DNA from: Terriglobia bacterium
Lineage (GTDB): Bacteria; Acidobacteriota; Terriglobia; Versatilivoradales; Versatilivoraceae
Direction of reading: 5' to 3'
NCBI GenBank assembly: GCA_022452285.1
Contig: JAKUNG010000012.1
Span: forward strand, 62,001 to 126,000
DNA: 64,000 nt
Part shown: positions 26,596 to 36,002 of the stretch, piece by piece
How positions within the stretch are numbered: position 1 is the first letter of the stretch
Layout: every line of letters begins with the position of its first letter
Notes under the pieces: generated by a model
Database searches by the model: none
Seen by the model: only the letters and a program-made list of their open reading frames with translations
Told to the model about the DNA's origin: nothing
Position numbers and translations under genes: made by a program

Positions 26596-27552
26596 TTGTC
26601 AAAATCCTTAATTTTAGCAGATGAACCTTTGGCAGGGTTTCTTGAAGAAATGTTCGAACCCGATTGTCAATGTGGTTCTTGGAGCCTTATCAAGAATGGA
26701 TCAGAAATGGATCTGGAAAAAGTTAAAGGACTCTATCTTTATGGTCATCCAATTGTAGATGGCGCACTAATGGATTGTTTGCCAAATTTAAAGATTGTCA
26801 GTAATTTTGGTGTAGGAATTGACCACGTGGATGTACAAGCGGCTTCTGAGCGAGGTGTTGCAGTTGGGAATACACCTGGTGCAGTAGAAGGAGCTACAGC
26901 TGATATGACGATGGCTCTTCTACTGGCTACTGCTAGGAATATAGTTGTAGGAGACAGCTTTGCTAGAAGCAATGAATTTCAACATTATGATCCTAATCGA
27001 TTTGTGGGGCACGAGGTTCATGGGAGTATTTTGGGAATAGTTGGTTTAGGAAGGATTGGAACTGAAGTTGCACGCAGGGCCAAAGGCTTTGGCATGAAAA
27101 TTCTTTACTATAATCGCCGTCGGAACAGCGAGATCGAACAAGAGCTGGCCGTTGAGTATGTGAGTTTAGAGGAACTGTTACACCGAGCTCACTTTGTGAC
27201 ACTAAACGTTCCTATGACTAACCAGACTCGACACATGATTGGAGAAACAGAGCTTCGCTCCATGCGTGAAGATGGGATTTTGATTAATATTGCACGGGGC
27301 GGGGTGGTTGACCATGAAGCTTTATATAAGGCCCTGAAAGAGAGATGGATAGTCGCTGCTGCTATTGATGTTACCGAACCAGAGCCTTTAGATAGAAAAC
27401 ATCCATTGTTGAGTTTAAAAAATTTGGTTATTACACCTCATCTTGGTTCTGCGACTTTTAAGACAAGAAAACGGATGGGAGAAATGGCAATAGCCAACAT
27501 TCGCGCAGCACTGAAAAATCTGCCTCTTCCATTTGCTGTAAAACCAACCTAG
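26596..27552 (+). CDS. D-2-hydroxyacid dehydrogenase (glyoxylate/hydroxypyruvate reductase-like)
   Basis: This is an NAD(P)-dependent reductase of 2-keto acids such as glyoxylate, hydroxypyruvate or a keto-gluconate. I start at the TTG at 26596, eight bases after GGAG; the frame opens slightly earlier. The cofactor motif is GIVGLGRIGTEVA. Catalytic residues are Arg in LINIARGGVVD, Glu in DVTEPEPLD and His in TPHLGSAT. The region NFGVGIDHVDVQAA is typical of the GyaR/GhrB group. The residue after the second cofactor strand is in YYNRRR, so basic residues suggest NADPH preference. Exact substrate is unknown. Confidence 0.88.
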   Translation: MSKSLILADEPLAGFLEEMFEPDCQCGSWSLIKNGSEMDLEKVKGLYLYGHPIVDGALMDCLPNLKIVSNFGVGIDHVDVQAASERGVAVGNTPGAVEGATADMTMALLLATARNIVVGDSFARSNEFQHYDPNRFVGHEVHGSILGIVGLGRIGTEVARRAKGFGMKILYYNRRRNSEIEQELAVEYVSLEELLHRAHFVTLNVPMTNQTRHMIGETELRSMREDGILINIARGGVVDHEALYKALKERWIVAAAIDVTEPEPLDRKHPLLSLKNLVITPHLGSATFKTRKRMGEMAIANIRAALKNLPLPFAVKPT

Positions 27553-27636
27553 TTAATGAAGTTGCCTATGAAAGCCTTTTAGCAGCAGGATTTTTAGGGT
27601 AGCGTTTACGGGATTTATATTTTTGATCTTAGATAT

Positions 27637-28698
27637 ATGCTTAGAAAAGTTTTATTAAAACTGGGTGTTGTTGCTCTTATCATTGTGTTTCAAAGTTTGT
27701 CCGATGGGCATGCTGATCAAGTTGACACTACTAGACTGCCAAAATCAAGAAGTGATAAGGAATCCTTTGTACTTGAAATAGATGTTAATCTGGTTGTACT
27801 TAATATAACCGTGGTTGATGAAAATCAAGGAAATGTAACTTCCTTGACAAAGAATGACTTTTTGATTTATGAGGATGAAATTAGGCAAGATATTGCAAAT
27901 TTTTTCCCTGTAGAAGCTCCATTTAAACTTGTTTTAGTTGTAGATACTAGTATTAGTACACGAAAAAACCTTAGTTTAATAAAAACTGCAGCTGGAAATT
28001 TTGCAAAAGAACTTCGCCCTAAAGATGAGATTGCATTGGCTGAAACCCATTTTTTTTCACAGGAGGTTCAGGGATTTACTAATGACCGAAAAGTACTGAG
28101 AAAAGCGATCAAAAGATTGTCAACATACCCTTATGGTGGATCGAGGGTTTATGATGGCATGGCAATGGCTTTAAGAAGCTTACAGGTAATCAAAGGTGGT
28201 CGAAAAGCTATAGTGGTGCTGAGTGATGGAATGGAAAATTCTAGCAACATAAAGTTTGATGAATTACAAAAATTATTTGCAAAAGAAAATGCGGTTCTTT
28301 ATCCAATAACTATTGTCAATAAGGACCGTCAAAAAGCGATCTTAGAGAATTATATTAACCAGCATAAGGATGAAATAGAAAATCCTTATGTAAAGAATGC
28401 ACGAGTCAGTTTGTCTGTGTTAGAGGAAGTATATAGAATCCAAACAGAACGCCTTAACCAGCTTTCAAGTCAAACTGGCGGTAAAATTTTCCTAGTAAAT
28501 GACCTGTCTGATTTATCAGGAGAATACTCGAATGTAGCTCATGAATTAAGAAATACTTTTAGTCTTGCATATTATTCCAATAATAAAGCAAGTCAGGGAG
28601 GAATGAGAAAGATTAGAGTAGAAGTGGGTAATCCTAAATTTCAAGTTAGAACACGAAGCAGCTACTATGTTCCTGAAGTCAAATTGCCAGTCTTTTAG
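27637..28698 (+). CDS. VWFA-related exported protein, acidobacterial type
   Basis: This 353-residue protein has an N-terminal signal segment (about residues 1-27), a short beta-rich stretch (LNITVVDENQGNVTSLTKND) and a von Willebrand factor A domain. The metal-ion-dependent adhesion motif DxSxS is present as LVVDTSIST, with the later conserved VLSDGMEN. The combined layout (DFLIYEDEIRQDIANFFPVEAPF then VWFA) is that of the VWFA-related domain seen repeatedly in Acidobacteriota genomes, for which no function is established. It is convergent with the rhomboid gene, nine bases apart. Confidence 0.85.
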   Translation: MLRKVLLKLGVVALIIVFQSLSDGHADQVDTTRLPKSRSDKESFVLEIDVNLVVLNITVVDENQGNVTSLTKNDFLIYEDEIRQDIANFFPVEAPFKLVLVVDTSISTRKNLSLIKTAAGNFAKELRPKDEIALAETHFFSQEVQGFTNDRKVLRKAIKRLSTYPYGGSRVYDGMAMALRSLQVIKGGRKAIVVLSDGMENSSNIKFDELQKLFAKENAVLYPITIVNKDRQKAILENYINQHKDEIENPYVKNARVSLSVLEEVYRIQTERLNQLSSQTGGKIFLVNDLSDLSGEYSNVAHELRNTFSLAYYSNNKASQGGMRKIRVEVGNPKFQVRTRSSYYVPEVKLPVF

Positions 28699-28707
28699 AG
28701 TAGCCAT

Positions 28708-29478
28708 CTAATGAATTTTTTGATTGTCATCTGTATCTTTAGAATCCTCTTTTAAATGAATGGTGAACTTTTTTTTTGCTTGTTGAAATTTGTACTCCTG
28801 ATAAAGGTTTTTTATAAATTCTACCCAAGAATTTATTGTATAGCTTCTTCTAGAGTACCCTCCCTTGAGGTATAAATAGCCGACTAACATTCCTCCTAAG
28901 TGAGCGGTATGAGAAATCCCAGAACTGCTTCCTGATATGCTCGACAAAAATGAAATAGCTCCAAAGATCATGACAGCGTATTTAGCAGGAAGGGGGAATA
29001 GTAGCATGACGTAAATGATACGTCTTGGAAAGGTCAGTCCATAGGCAGTTAGTACCCCATATATTGCTCCAGAAGCACCAAGAGTAGGATAATAGTAGCC
29101 TAGCGGTGAAAACAAATTCACTAGAAAAACACAAATACCCGCACCAATTCCAGTGATCACAAAATATCGCCAAAAAAGTTTGCTGCCCCAACAACGTTCT
29201 ATTTCACAACCAAACATAAAAAGAATCAACATGTTAATCATCAGGTGAAAGACATCAGCATGCAAAAAAATATAGGTGAATAGTTGCCAAACAAAATGTT
29301 GTTCTAGTATGTGAGCTGGTGTCAGACTCAAGAGTCGAGTAACGGGTCCACCTAGTCCACCCCCTAAGGCTTGCATCACAAAAACAATAATGCAGGTAAG
29401 GATAATAAATTTAATTCGGGGGGTGAGTGGTCCTCCAAACGAAATTGAGCTGGAAATGTTACTATAGCGATAATTCAT
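28708..29478 (-). CDS. rhomboid-family intramembrane serine protease
   Basis: This is a polytopic inner-membrane protein with six hydrophobic segments. The catalytic serine is in LGASGAIYG and the catalytic histidine in SHTAHLGGMLVGYLY, both in the expected order. The conserved loop region HADVFHLMINMLILFMFG is present. Length is 256 residues, with a C-terminal charged extension of about 50 residues outside the membrane. Rhomboids cleave membrane-anchored substrates; none is evident nearby. A putative start at the ATG at 29478 gives a plausible N terminus. Confidence 0.92.
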   Translation of the reverse strand: MNYRYSNISSSISFGGPLTPRIKFIILTCIIVFVMQALGGGLGGPVTRLLSLTPAHILEQHFVWQLFTYIFLHADVFHLMINMLILFMFGCEIERCWGSKLFWRYFVITGIGAGICVFLVNLFSPLGYYYPTLGASGAIYGVLTAYGLTFPRRIIYVMLLFPLPAKYAVMIFGAISFLSSISGSSSGISHTAHLGGMLVGYLYLKGGYSRRSYTINSWVEFIKNLYQEYKFQQAKKKFTIHLKEDSKDTDDNQKIH

Positions 29479-29765
29479 AGAGAAAATTTCAACCTATGTT
29501 AGTAGAGGAGTAGTATTGTAACGAGTTTGCAGGGAAAATACATTATGAACCTAGTGTCACAAGATATTTTTCTTTGGGATTCATTCTAATGACTTAGTTT
29601 GCTAAGGATGCTTGATCCAAAGCTGATTGATCGCATAGTATATTAGTTGTTCGTAAAAAATGACGAATGCCAAAAATAATATTTGATTGTGATATGTTTT
29701 TGAAGGATAAATGATTTAAGAAAGTTGACATGTGATTATGAAATTTCTGTTTTGAGGATTGTTAT

Positions 29766-31160
29766 ATGAATAAAACTTATTGGCTAGTCTTTGCTTTGAT
29801 GATGCAATTGGGATTTAGTCAGGTAGAAGTTGAAGAGACAGAACAAATAAAACAAACAGAAGACAAAGAAGAGGTTGATCTTCAAAAACCCCCTAACATT
29901 TTATTAATCTTGGTTGATGATTTAGGTTATGGTGATCTTTCTCTTTATGGTGCTCGGGATCTCAAAACTCCAAATATTGATGTACTTATAGAATCAGGAA
30001 TCCGTCTTAATCAGTTTTATGCTAACTCCCCGATAGGATCTCCTACCACCGCTGCATTATTAACTGGAAAGTTTCCAGATTTAGTAGGTGTTCCTGGATT
30101 GATTCAAGAGAACTCTGAAGGTAGTTGGGGATATCTTTCAACAGAAGTCCCTCTTTTGCCTCAAATACTAGGAGAAGCAGGTTACCATACTGGGTTGATT
30201 GGAAAGTGGAGTTTAGGCGTGGAATCCCCCAATATTCCTAATGAGCGAGGATTCCAGTTTTTTCATGGATTTTTAGGAACAATCATGGATGACTATTATG
30301 AACATAGTAACAGTGGAATTAATTATATGCGAAGGAACAGTCAAATAATTGAACCTAAAGGACATGCCACAGATCTTTTTACGCAATGGGCTGTGGATTA
30401 TCTTGATGAAAGAAAAGGAAAAGAAGAACCATTTTTTCTCATGCTGTCCTATAACGCACCGCATGTTCCTATTCAGCCACCTCTTGAATTGTTTGGGGAG
30501 ATTAGAGAGCGGGAACCACAGCTTAACGAAGATCGGGCGAAGTTGGTGGCCTTAATTGAACATCTTGACAAAGGAATTGGAAGGGTAGTAAAAGCTCTAC
30601 AAGAAAACAAACAAGATAGCGATACTTTGATATTTTTCTTGAGCGACAATGGAGGAGATCTAAAAACAGCAGCTAATTGTGGTTCTTTACGCGGTGGGAA
30701 AATGGATATGTATGAAGGAGGTATTCGTGTGCCTATGGGTGCAAGTTGGCCAGGTAAAATAAGACCTCACTCAACATCAGGGTATTTAGGTTTAACCATG
30801 GATCTTTTCCCAACTATTTGCGATGCTGCAGGTGTAAAATCCGTTAAAGGTATTGAGGGAATTTCAATGCTAGGAACATTGGTTGGTCAAATGGCACCCC
30901 CTTTGTCACGTCCAATTATTTGGGTTGGAAGGTCCGGAGGTAACAGTTATCAAGGCCATGATTATTATGCCGTACGTCTCGGTCGATGGAAACTAGTCCA
31001 GAATTCTCCTTTGGGACCCTATGAGCTATTTAATCTTAGGGATGATCCAGGTGAGGAACACGATATAGGAAATCAAGAGCCTCAGACTAAAGATAGACTG
31101 GCTGACATACTCAAACTCCACATAAAAAAAGCTGGGGCGATTCCCTGGCAAAAGCCCTAA
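29766..31160 (+). CDS. sulfatase-family protein lacking the formylglycine cysteine (pseudo-sulfatase)
   Basis: The fold family is clear: DDLGYGDLSLYG (metal D51, D52), NAPHVPIQPP (H233), FLSDNGGD (D294, N295), LRGGKMDMYEGGIRVP (K312) and the C-terminal YELFNLRDDPGEEHDIGN. It has a signal peptide (residues 1-18) and an acidic linker. However, the nucleophile motif usually read as CSPTRAALLTG is GSPTTAALLTG: the cysteine that becomes formylglycine is G91 (codon GGA at 30036-30038) and the partner arginine is T95. The GKWHLG histidine is also changed, to S149. Hydrolysis of sulfate esters by the known mechanism is therefore impossible. The frame is otherwise intact, so it may act as a binding protein or use another chemistry. 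Confidence 0.9.
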   Translation: MNKTYWLVFALMMQLGFSQVEVEETEQIKQTEDKEEVDLQKPPNILLILVDDLGYGDLSLYGARDLKTPNIDVLIESGIRLNQFYANSPIGSPTTAALLTGKFPDLVGVPGLIQENSEGSWGYLSTEVPLLPQILGEAGYHTGLIGKWSLGVESPNIPNERGFQFFHGFLGTIMDDYYEHSNSGINYMRRNSQIIEPKGHATDLFTQWAVDYLDERKGKEEPFFLMLSYNAPHVPIQPPLELFGEIREREPQLNEDRAKLVALIEHLDKGIGRVVKALQENKQDSDTLIFFLSDNGGDLKTAANCGSLRGGKMDMYEGGIRVPMGASWPGKIRPHSTSGYLGLTMDLFPTICDAAGVKSVKGIEGISMLGTLVGQMAPPLSRPIIWVGRSGGNSYQGHDYYAVRLGRWKLVQNSPLGPYELFNLRDDPGEEHDIGNQEPQTKDRLADILKLHIKKAGAIPWQKP

Positions 31161-31243
31161 GGATGTTTAGCAAGGAAAATTAAGAAGAAATGAAGTTAGA
31201 GAAAAGAACTCTGGTCATTGTTTCAAAAAGCAGCAGATGAAGT

Positions 31244-32074
31244 TTAGCTCCCGGTAAGGTTGTCGTAGTATTGGGGTCGCCGATCCTTAATACAGTTAAT
31301 CTCAAGTTTTCCTGGAATACGAACAATTTGTTTGTTTCGAGACTCCAGGGGATCAATCTCCGCATAAATAATCTCTTCCTGATTTCCACTGGCGGTTGCA
31401 AGGGTTTTTCCTTCGGGGTTAGCAACTCGGCTTCGTCCAATAAACTGAAACCCCCTTTCTTTTCCAACTCGATTGACTGCTATAGAAAAAAGATGGTTTT
31501 CTATTCCACGTGCATTGACCAGAAACTCAGCAAACTCTTCAGCTCCTTTTGGCCAGTTAGTAGGTAGTAAAACAATATCAGCTCCACGTAGAGCTAATGC
31601 TCGGGCACTTTCAGGAAATCTTCCATCGTAACAAATATTCAATCCAATACGTCCCAGGGGAGTTTCATGTACTTGAAAGCCTAAATTGCCGGGATTTACA
31701 AAGCGATCGACACCTAGAAAGGGCAAGTGAATCTTTCGATATTTTCCAATTAGGCCTTGTGGTCCAAGCAGTACGGCAGCGTTATAGCATTGCTCATCAT
31801 CTTTCTCTAACATCCCTAAAACGAGATGAATATTCAGTTTTTGACACGCTTCAATTAAACGATTAGTTGAAGAGCCAGGTATAGTTTCGGCGTAGGGAAT
31901 GGCTTCTTCTAGACTTTCAAAACAGTATCCAGTTAATGCACATTCAGGAAAAACCACTAAGCGAGCTTGTTCTGAAGCTGCCAGCTGTAATTGTTGAATA
32001 ATTAAAGAGAGATTCCCTTCCTTGTCCATCAGGATGGGATTCATTTGAACACCAGCAACAACAAAAGTAGACAT
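31244..32074 (-). CDS. carbon-nitrogen hydrolase (nitrilase superfamily amidase)
   Basis: This is a cytosolic amidase-like enzyme of the nitrilase superfamily. The catalytic triad is complete: E44 in VVFPECALTGY, K114 in KYRKIHLPFL and C148 in LNICYDGRFPE. Length is 276 residues. The order and spacing resemble omega-amidase/Nit-type and N-carbamoyl hydrolases; the substrate is not predictable from sequence alone. It is convergent with the sulfatase-like gene. A G-rich ribosome-binding site (seven Gs) precedes the ATG. Confidence 0.9.
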   Translation of the reverse strand: MSTFVVAGVQMNPILMDKEGNLSLIIQQLQLAASEQARLVVFPECALTGYCFESLEEAIPYAETIPGSSTNRLIEACQKLNIHLVLGMLEKDDEQCYNAAVLLGPQGLIGKYRKIHLPFLGVDRFVNPGNLGFQVHETPLGRIGLNICYDGRFPESARALALRGADIVLLPTNWPKGAEEFAEFLVNARGIENHLFSIAVNRVGKERGFQFIGRSRVANPEGKTLATASGNQEEIIYAEIDPLESRNKQIVRIPGKLEINCIKDRRPQYYDNLTGS

Positions 32075-32597
<523 letters not shown>

Positions 32598-32649
32598 TCT
32601 ACTTTAATAAAAATAAAGTTTTCTTAAGGTGCTATTAGGGAAAGCCAAT

Positions 32650-33102
32650 TTGAAAAGTTCCCGGGAATTCATGGCAATTGCCATGAATCTTGCTGCTAGG
32701 GCTTTTTCTAAAAATGAAGTGCCTGTAGGTGCTCTTGTCGTATTGGGGAATAAGGTTGTAGGTAGAGGATATAATCAAAGTATCACAAAAGTAGATCCAA
32801 CAGCTCATGCTGAGATTCTTGCTCTTCGGCAAGCTGCTCGATTGGTAGGGAATTACAGATTGACTTCAGCTACTCTCTATAGCACTTTAGAGCCATGTGC
32901 AATGTGTGCTGGAGCTTTGGTGTGGGCTCGAATTAGCACTTTAGTATATTCCGCTAAAGATCCAAAAGCTGGGGCCATCGATTCTAATATAAATTTGCTA
33001 AAAAGAGATGGAATAAACCATAAAGTAAGTGTAGTGTCAGGCATTCTAGAGGACCAATCAGTCGATTTACTTCAGCGATTTTTCAAACTCCGACGAAAAT
33101 AA
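32650..33102 (+). CDS. tadA: tRNA-specific adenosine deaminase
   Basis: This zinc enzyme converts A34 of tRNA-Arg(ACG) to inosine so that CGU, CGC and CGA can be read. The zinc and proton-shuttle motif HAE is at residues 53-55 (TAHAEILALRQAA) and the cysteine ligands C83 and C86 are in EPCAMCAGALVWARI. I start at the TTG at 32650, nine bases after AGGG, giving 150 residues; a GTG at 32629 would add seven codons. It sits directly between its own substrate tRNA-Arg(ACG) and tRNA-Ser(CGA), suggesting a shared transcript. A guanine or cytosine deaminase is less likely given EPCAMC and gene context. Confidence 0.93.
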   Translation: MKSSREFMAIAMNLAARAFSKNEVPVGALVVLGNKVVGRGYNQSITKVDPTAHAEILALRQAARLVGNYRLTSATLYSTLEPCAMCAGALVWARISTLVYSAKDPKAGAIDSNINLLKRDGINHKVSVVSGILEDQSVDLLQRFFKLRRK

Positions 33103-33108
33103 TCAAGT

Positions 33109-33117
33109 TGTTATAAT
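33109..33117 (+). promoter_or_regulatory. extended -10 promoter for tRNA-Ser
   Basis: TGTTATAAT combines the extended TGn element with a perfect TATAAT (33112-33117). It ends 21 bases before the tRNA-Ser 5' end, giving a short leader. No good -35 is seen, which is acceptable for extended -10 promoters. It lies just after the tadA stop. Confidence 0.5.
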
Positions 33118-33138
33118 GAGATAAAGTTAATAATTACC

Positions 33139-33232
33139 GGAGAGGTACCGAAGTGGTCATAACGGGGCCGCCTCGAAAGCGGTTAGGGGGTTAATAACTC
33201 CCACGCGGGTTCGAATCCCGCCCTCTCCGCCA
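33139..33232 (+). tRNA. tRNA-Ser (anticodon CGA), CCA encoded
   Basis: This is a long (class II) tRNA: acceptor GGAGAGG pairs with CCTCTCC, anticodon stem GCCGC/GCGGT with loop CTCGAAA, then a long variable arm (about 33184-33204) and T arm GCGGGTTCGAATCCCGC. The discriminator is G and CCA is encoded at 33230-33232. Anticodon CGA reads UCG. Confidence 0.96.
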
Positions 33233-33363
33233 ACCTTTAAGATTAAATTTTTCCAGAATGACAAAAATAATTGATAGATCTAATGCATTGAGGTGGAGAC
33301 TAAACCTTCAAATGAAGTCTATTTCAGGTAAAAGGAGTTAATTATTGGGGTGAGATTTTACTT

Positions 33364-33765
33364 CTAAGATTTTTTTTTACCTAATACTAGTGATCGCAGT
33401 TCATTTAAAAAAGGAGATCCTTGACTTTCAAGTTGCTGTTCTAAATTATGGGTGCAGTCACAGGAACCACAGGCCCAAGGTTCTTTATTATTTAGGTCCC
33501 GGCAGTTTGAAGAATCGTGTGCATCTTTTATTTCCAGAATATTAAAATATTCTTGCCAATATGGTTGTTCTTCCTGCAATGGTAGAGCACAGTAGCAGAC
33601 CTCTACCCACCGAATAGAACGATCATCCATGAGACGAGCTGCATTCATATTTTGCAAGTATTCACTGCCAGCAACAGAGCCTTTACCTAATGTTTTTGTC
33701 GTAATAGACTCCAACAGAGCCGATGCTCGATTTAGTTTTAGCGTTGCGGATACAAGATATCTCAT
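33364..33765 (-). CDS. conserved-looking hypothetical protein with a cysteine cluster
   Basis: I cannot name this family. The 133-residue soluble protein has an N-terminal YLVSATLKLNRASALLESI segment that looks like a ferredoxin-like dimeric alpha/beta barrel start. A middle WVEVCYCALPLQEEQPYWQEYF segment and a C-terminal cluster CRDLNNKEPWACGSCDCT follow. The four or five clustered cysteines could bind a metal. No signal peptide or membrane segment is present. It is preceded on the same strand by the aco operon, 143 bases upstream, and could be its distal member. A T-rich run lies after the stop. Confidence 0.7.
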   Translation of the reverse strand: MRYLVSATLKLNRASALLESITTKTLGKGSVAGSEYLQNMNAARLMDDRSIRWVEVCYCALPLQEEQPYWQEYFNILEIKDAHDSSNCRDLNNKEPWACGSCDCTHNLEQQLESQGSPFLNELRSLVLGKKKS

Positions 33766-33908
33766 AGATTTTGGAAATAGAATATTTAAAATTAGTAACC
33801 GTTAAAGCATAATAACTGTGTTGATATCTTCTAACAACAGGCATTATTTAGATATTTCTAAATTGCAGGGTCATTAACAAAGAATTTTGTTAAAAATAGA
33901 TTCAATAG

Positions 33909-34883
33909 CTAGTATTTAGTAGCTGCAATAGCCGTTTGAGCAATATCTATTACCAGAGGCCCTTGATTACTTAATTCTATAGAAAGATTTTCATCTTTTT
34001 TGATTAATCGATCACGTTCTCCATCAAAAACTAACGCAATAGGTTGATTGTGATTGATAGCTTGTTTTTTATTTAATGAAAGTTTTGTTACCTTGGTAAT
34101 TGAAATTTCTTTAAAGAGACCTGGTGCAACAGGGGCTACAATCTTTTTTCCCTCAGAACCAAAAATCAGGTGAAGTCCTTGTGGAGTTTTGGAATCAATT
34201 GGTTTTACAACGCCACCAATTGCTGAAAGTCCGATACTCCAAGGTTGCGCTCGAGTCAAGAATAGTTCTTTTAAATAATTTAATTCCCAAATAGCACGTG
34301 CGCCTATAAAAGATTGTGATGATACTGCAAGGTCAATTAAAGCAAGATCAATGACCTCGGAGGAATTTCGAAGCCATAAGACTTTGGATTGAATGCAGGC
34401 ATCCTTTTGTTTAATTTTACCTGTTGCCAAAATTCCTGCTGCATATCCAGCTGTAGTACCTTCTTGGAATTCTGAAAAAACGTTGTTAGTTCCGGTCGAA
34501 ATTGGAAGAAGAGGAGTTTCTGAGCCACTGCCTTTAAAGACAGCTCGATTGGTGCCATCTCCACCTAGTGTAATGATACAGCGTACTCCAGCTTTAACCA
34601 TTTCAGTAGCTGCTAAAGTAGAATCTTTAGGTTCTCCTGTTATTGAAATGTTAACTGGAGAAATTTGTAAAGATGTCTTTCCTAACTTTTGAAATGCTTT
34701 TTGGCATATGCCAGCTGGTTCTGGCATAAATAAAACTTGTTTTACACCTGTTACTTCAAGACCACGGAAAAGACGGGCAGTTAGGGCGGCCTTTTCCTGA
34801 TTAGAAACTACCCAAGCCTGAGCCACAAGACGTCTAATGTCTCTACCTGAGGCTGGATTAGCAACAATGCCAACTTTGCACAT
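33909..34883 (-). CDS. acoX: AcoX-like ATP-NAD kinase-family protein
   Basis: This belongs to the NAD kinase-like superfamily and resembles AcoX, the protein of unknown function encoded in acetoin operons. The nucleotide motif GGDG is at residues 107-110 (ITLGGDGTNRAVF) and the N terminus is GIVANPASGRDIRRL. Length is 324 residues. It is the fourth gene of a minus-strand operon after acoA, acoB and acoC (33 bases gap to acoC). The context, rather than the sequence alone, supports the acoX name. Its substrate remains unproven in the family. Confidence 0.85.
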   Translation of the reverse strand: MCKVGIVANPASGRDIRRLVAQAWVVSNQEKAALTARLFRGLEVTGVKQVLFMPEPAGICQKAFQKLGKTSLQISPVNISITGEPKDSTLAATEMVKAGVRCIITLGGDGTNRAVFKGSGSETPLLPISTGTNNVFSEFQEGTTAGYAAGILATGKIKQKDACIQSKVLWLRNSSEVIDLALIDLAVSSQSFIGARAIWELNYLKELFLTRAQPWSIGLSAIGGVVKPIDSKTPQGLHLIFGSEGKKIVAPVAPGLFKEISITKVTKLSLNKKQAINHNQPIALVFDGERDRLIKKDENLSIELSNQGPLVIDIAQTAIAATKY

Positions 34884-34916
34884 TTCATTCTACCTTGAAG
34901 AAATTCAATTGTCTGG

Positions 34917-35972
34917 TCAGGAGAATTCAATAATTGCTTTTGTGACTAGGCTAGGTTGCTCAACTGGTGCTGCATGTCCACAATTAGGAAGTTCTTTGAG
35001 TTGAGCTCCTTTTATACTAGCAACAAGTCCCTTGGCAAGGTCTGAGGGAGTGAGGGCATCATCGGAACCTACTAGTATTTGAGTGGGGCAACTAATAGAA
35101 GACAGACTCTCTCGGAGATCTGCCTTAGCAACCATGCGGATAGCAGATATAATACTAGGAGCATCATTAGAAAGAAGACTACGACGAATTGCCTCAACAA
35201 TCTTTAACTCAGTCTTACGAAAAACAGGGCTAAATGATAAGTCTATGAGTTGGTCTGTGATACTCTCCATCCCACCAAAAGAAGCAGAAGCAGCCATTTC
35301 AAAAAATATATTTCTAGTTTCTTGAGGAAAAGTTGCTGTTGTAGACAATAACGTCAAGGATGAGACCTTACTCGGATGCCGAAATGCTAGCTCGAGGGCA
35401 ATCATTGCTCCAAGTGAGTGGCCAACTATTTGGGCTTTTTCAATTTCTAATTTTTCCATAAGTGATTCAAGGTCACTCGTATGCTTTTCAAGGTTATGAG
35501 GGCCAGGAACCTTTTCAGAGCGACCATGTCCCCGGAGATCATAACTTAATATGGTCTTCCCATTGAGTGCGTTCTGGTCAATTCGTGTCCAAAGTTCCAT
35601 TGAACTGCTTAGTCCATGAATAAAAATAATGGGCTGTCCGTTTCCAGTTTTTTGGTAGTTTAACTGGATGCCATTGGCGCAGACTATTTCGCTAGTGGAA
35701 GTTGATTCAGATGTTTGTGTTTTAACTACTGCTCCTTCTGAAGGTTCGATTGTACCTAAAGCAGTGCCAACAGGAACCGTTTCACCCTCAGAAATCAGGA
35801 TTGACAAAACACCATCTACATCAGCAGTAAGTTCGGTAGTAGCTTTATCAGTTTCAATATCCAAAATAACCTGACCATTTTCTACTGTGGTATTATCTTG
35901 AACATGCCAGCGCAATATTTTCCCTTCACTCATACCCATACCCATTTTAGGCATTATTACATTAATTGACAT
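34917..35972 (-). CDS. acoC: AcoC-type lipoyl domain-alpha/beta hydrolase, acetoin dehydrogenase E2-like
   Basis: The N-terminal lipoyl domain (about residues 1-77) has its lipoylated lysine, K43, in IETDKATTE. After a short linker (about residues 80-95) comes an alpha/beta hydrolase domain with nucleophile S186 in VGHSLGAM, D305 in VGSDDALTP and H333 in NCGHAAP. There is no classical E2 acyltransferase core or E1/E3-binding domain; this lipoyl-hydrolase fusion is the known AcoC layout of acetoin-cleaving systems. It would accept the acetyl group released by AcoAB and transfer it to CoA. Length is 351 residues. It lies 30 bases after acoB. Confidence 0.9.
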   Translation of the reverse strand: MSINVIMPKMGMGMSEGKILRWHVQDNTTVENGQVILDIETDKATTELTADVDGVLSILISEGETVPVGTALGTIEPSEGAVVKTQTSESTSTSEIVCANGIQLNYQKTGNGQPIIFIHGLSSSMELWTRIDQNALNGKTILSYDLRGHGRSEKVPGPHNLEKHTSDLESLMEKLEIEKAQIVGHSLGAMIALELAFRHPSKVSSLTLLSTTATFPQETRNIFFEMAASASFGGMESITDQLIDLSFSPVFRKTELKIVEAIRRSLLSNDAPSIISAIRMVAKADLRESLSSISCPTQILVGSDDALTPSDLAKGLVASIKGAQLKELPNCGHAAPVEQPSLVTKAIIEFS

Positions 35973-36002
35973 TAAATCATCCTGGTGACTAAGTTATTAA
36001 AA

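Noticed and set aside
29766-31160. Active arylsulfatase
   Set aside because: The formylglycine precursor residue is Gly and two further active-site residues are changed.
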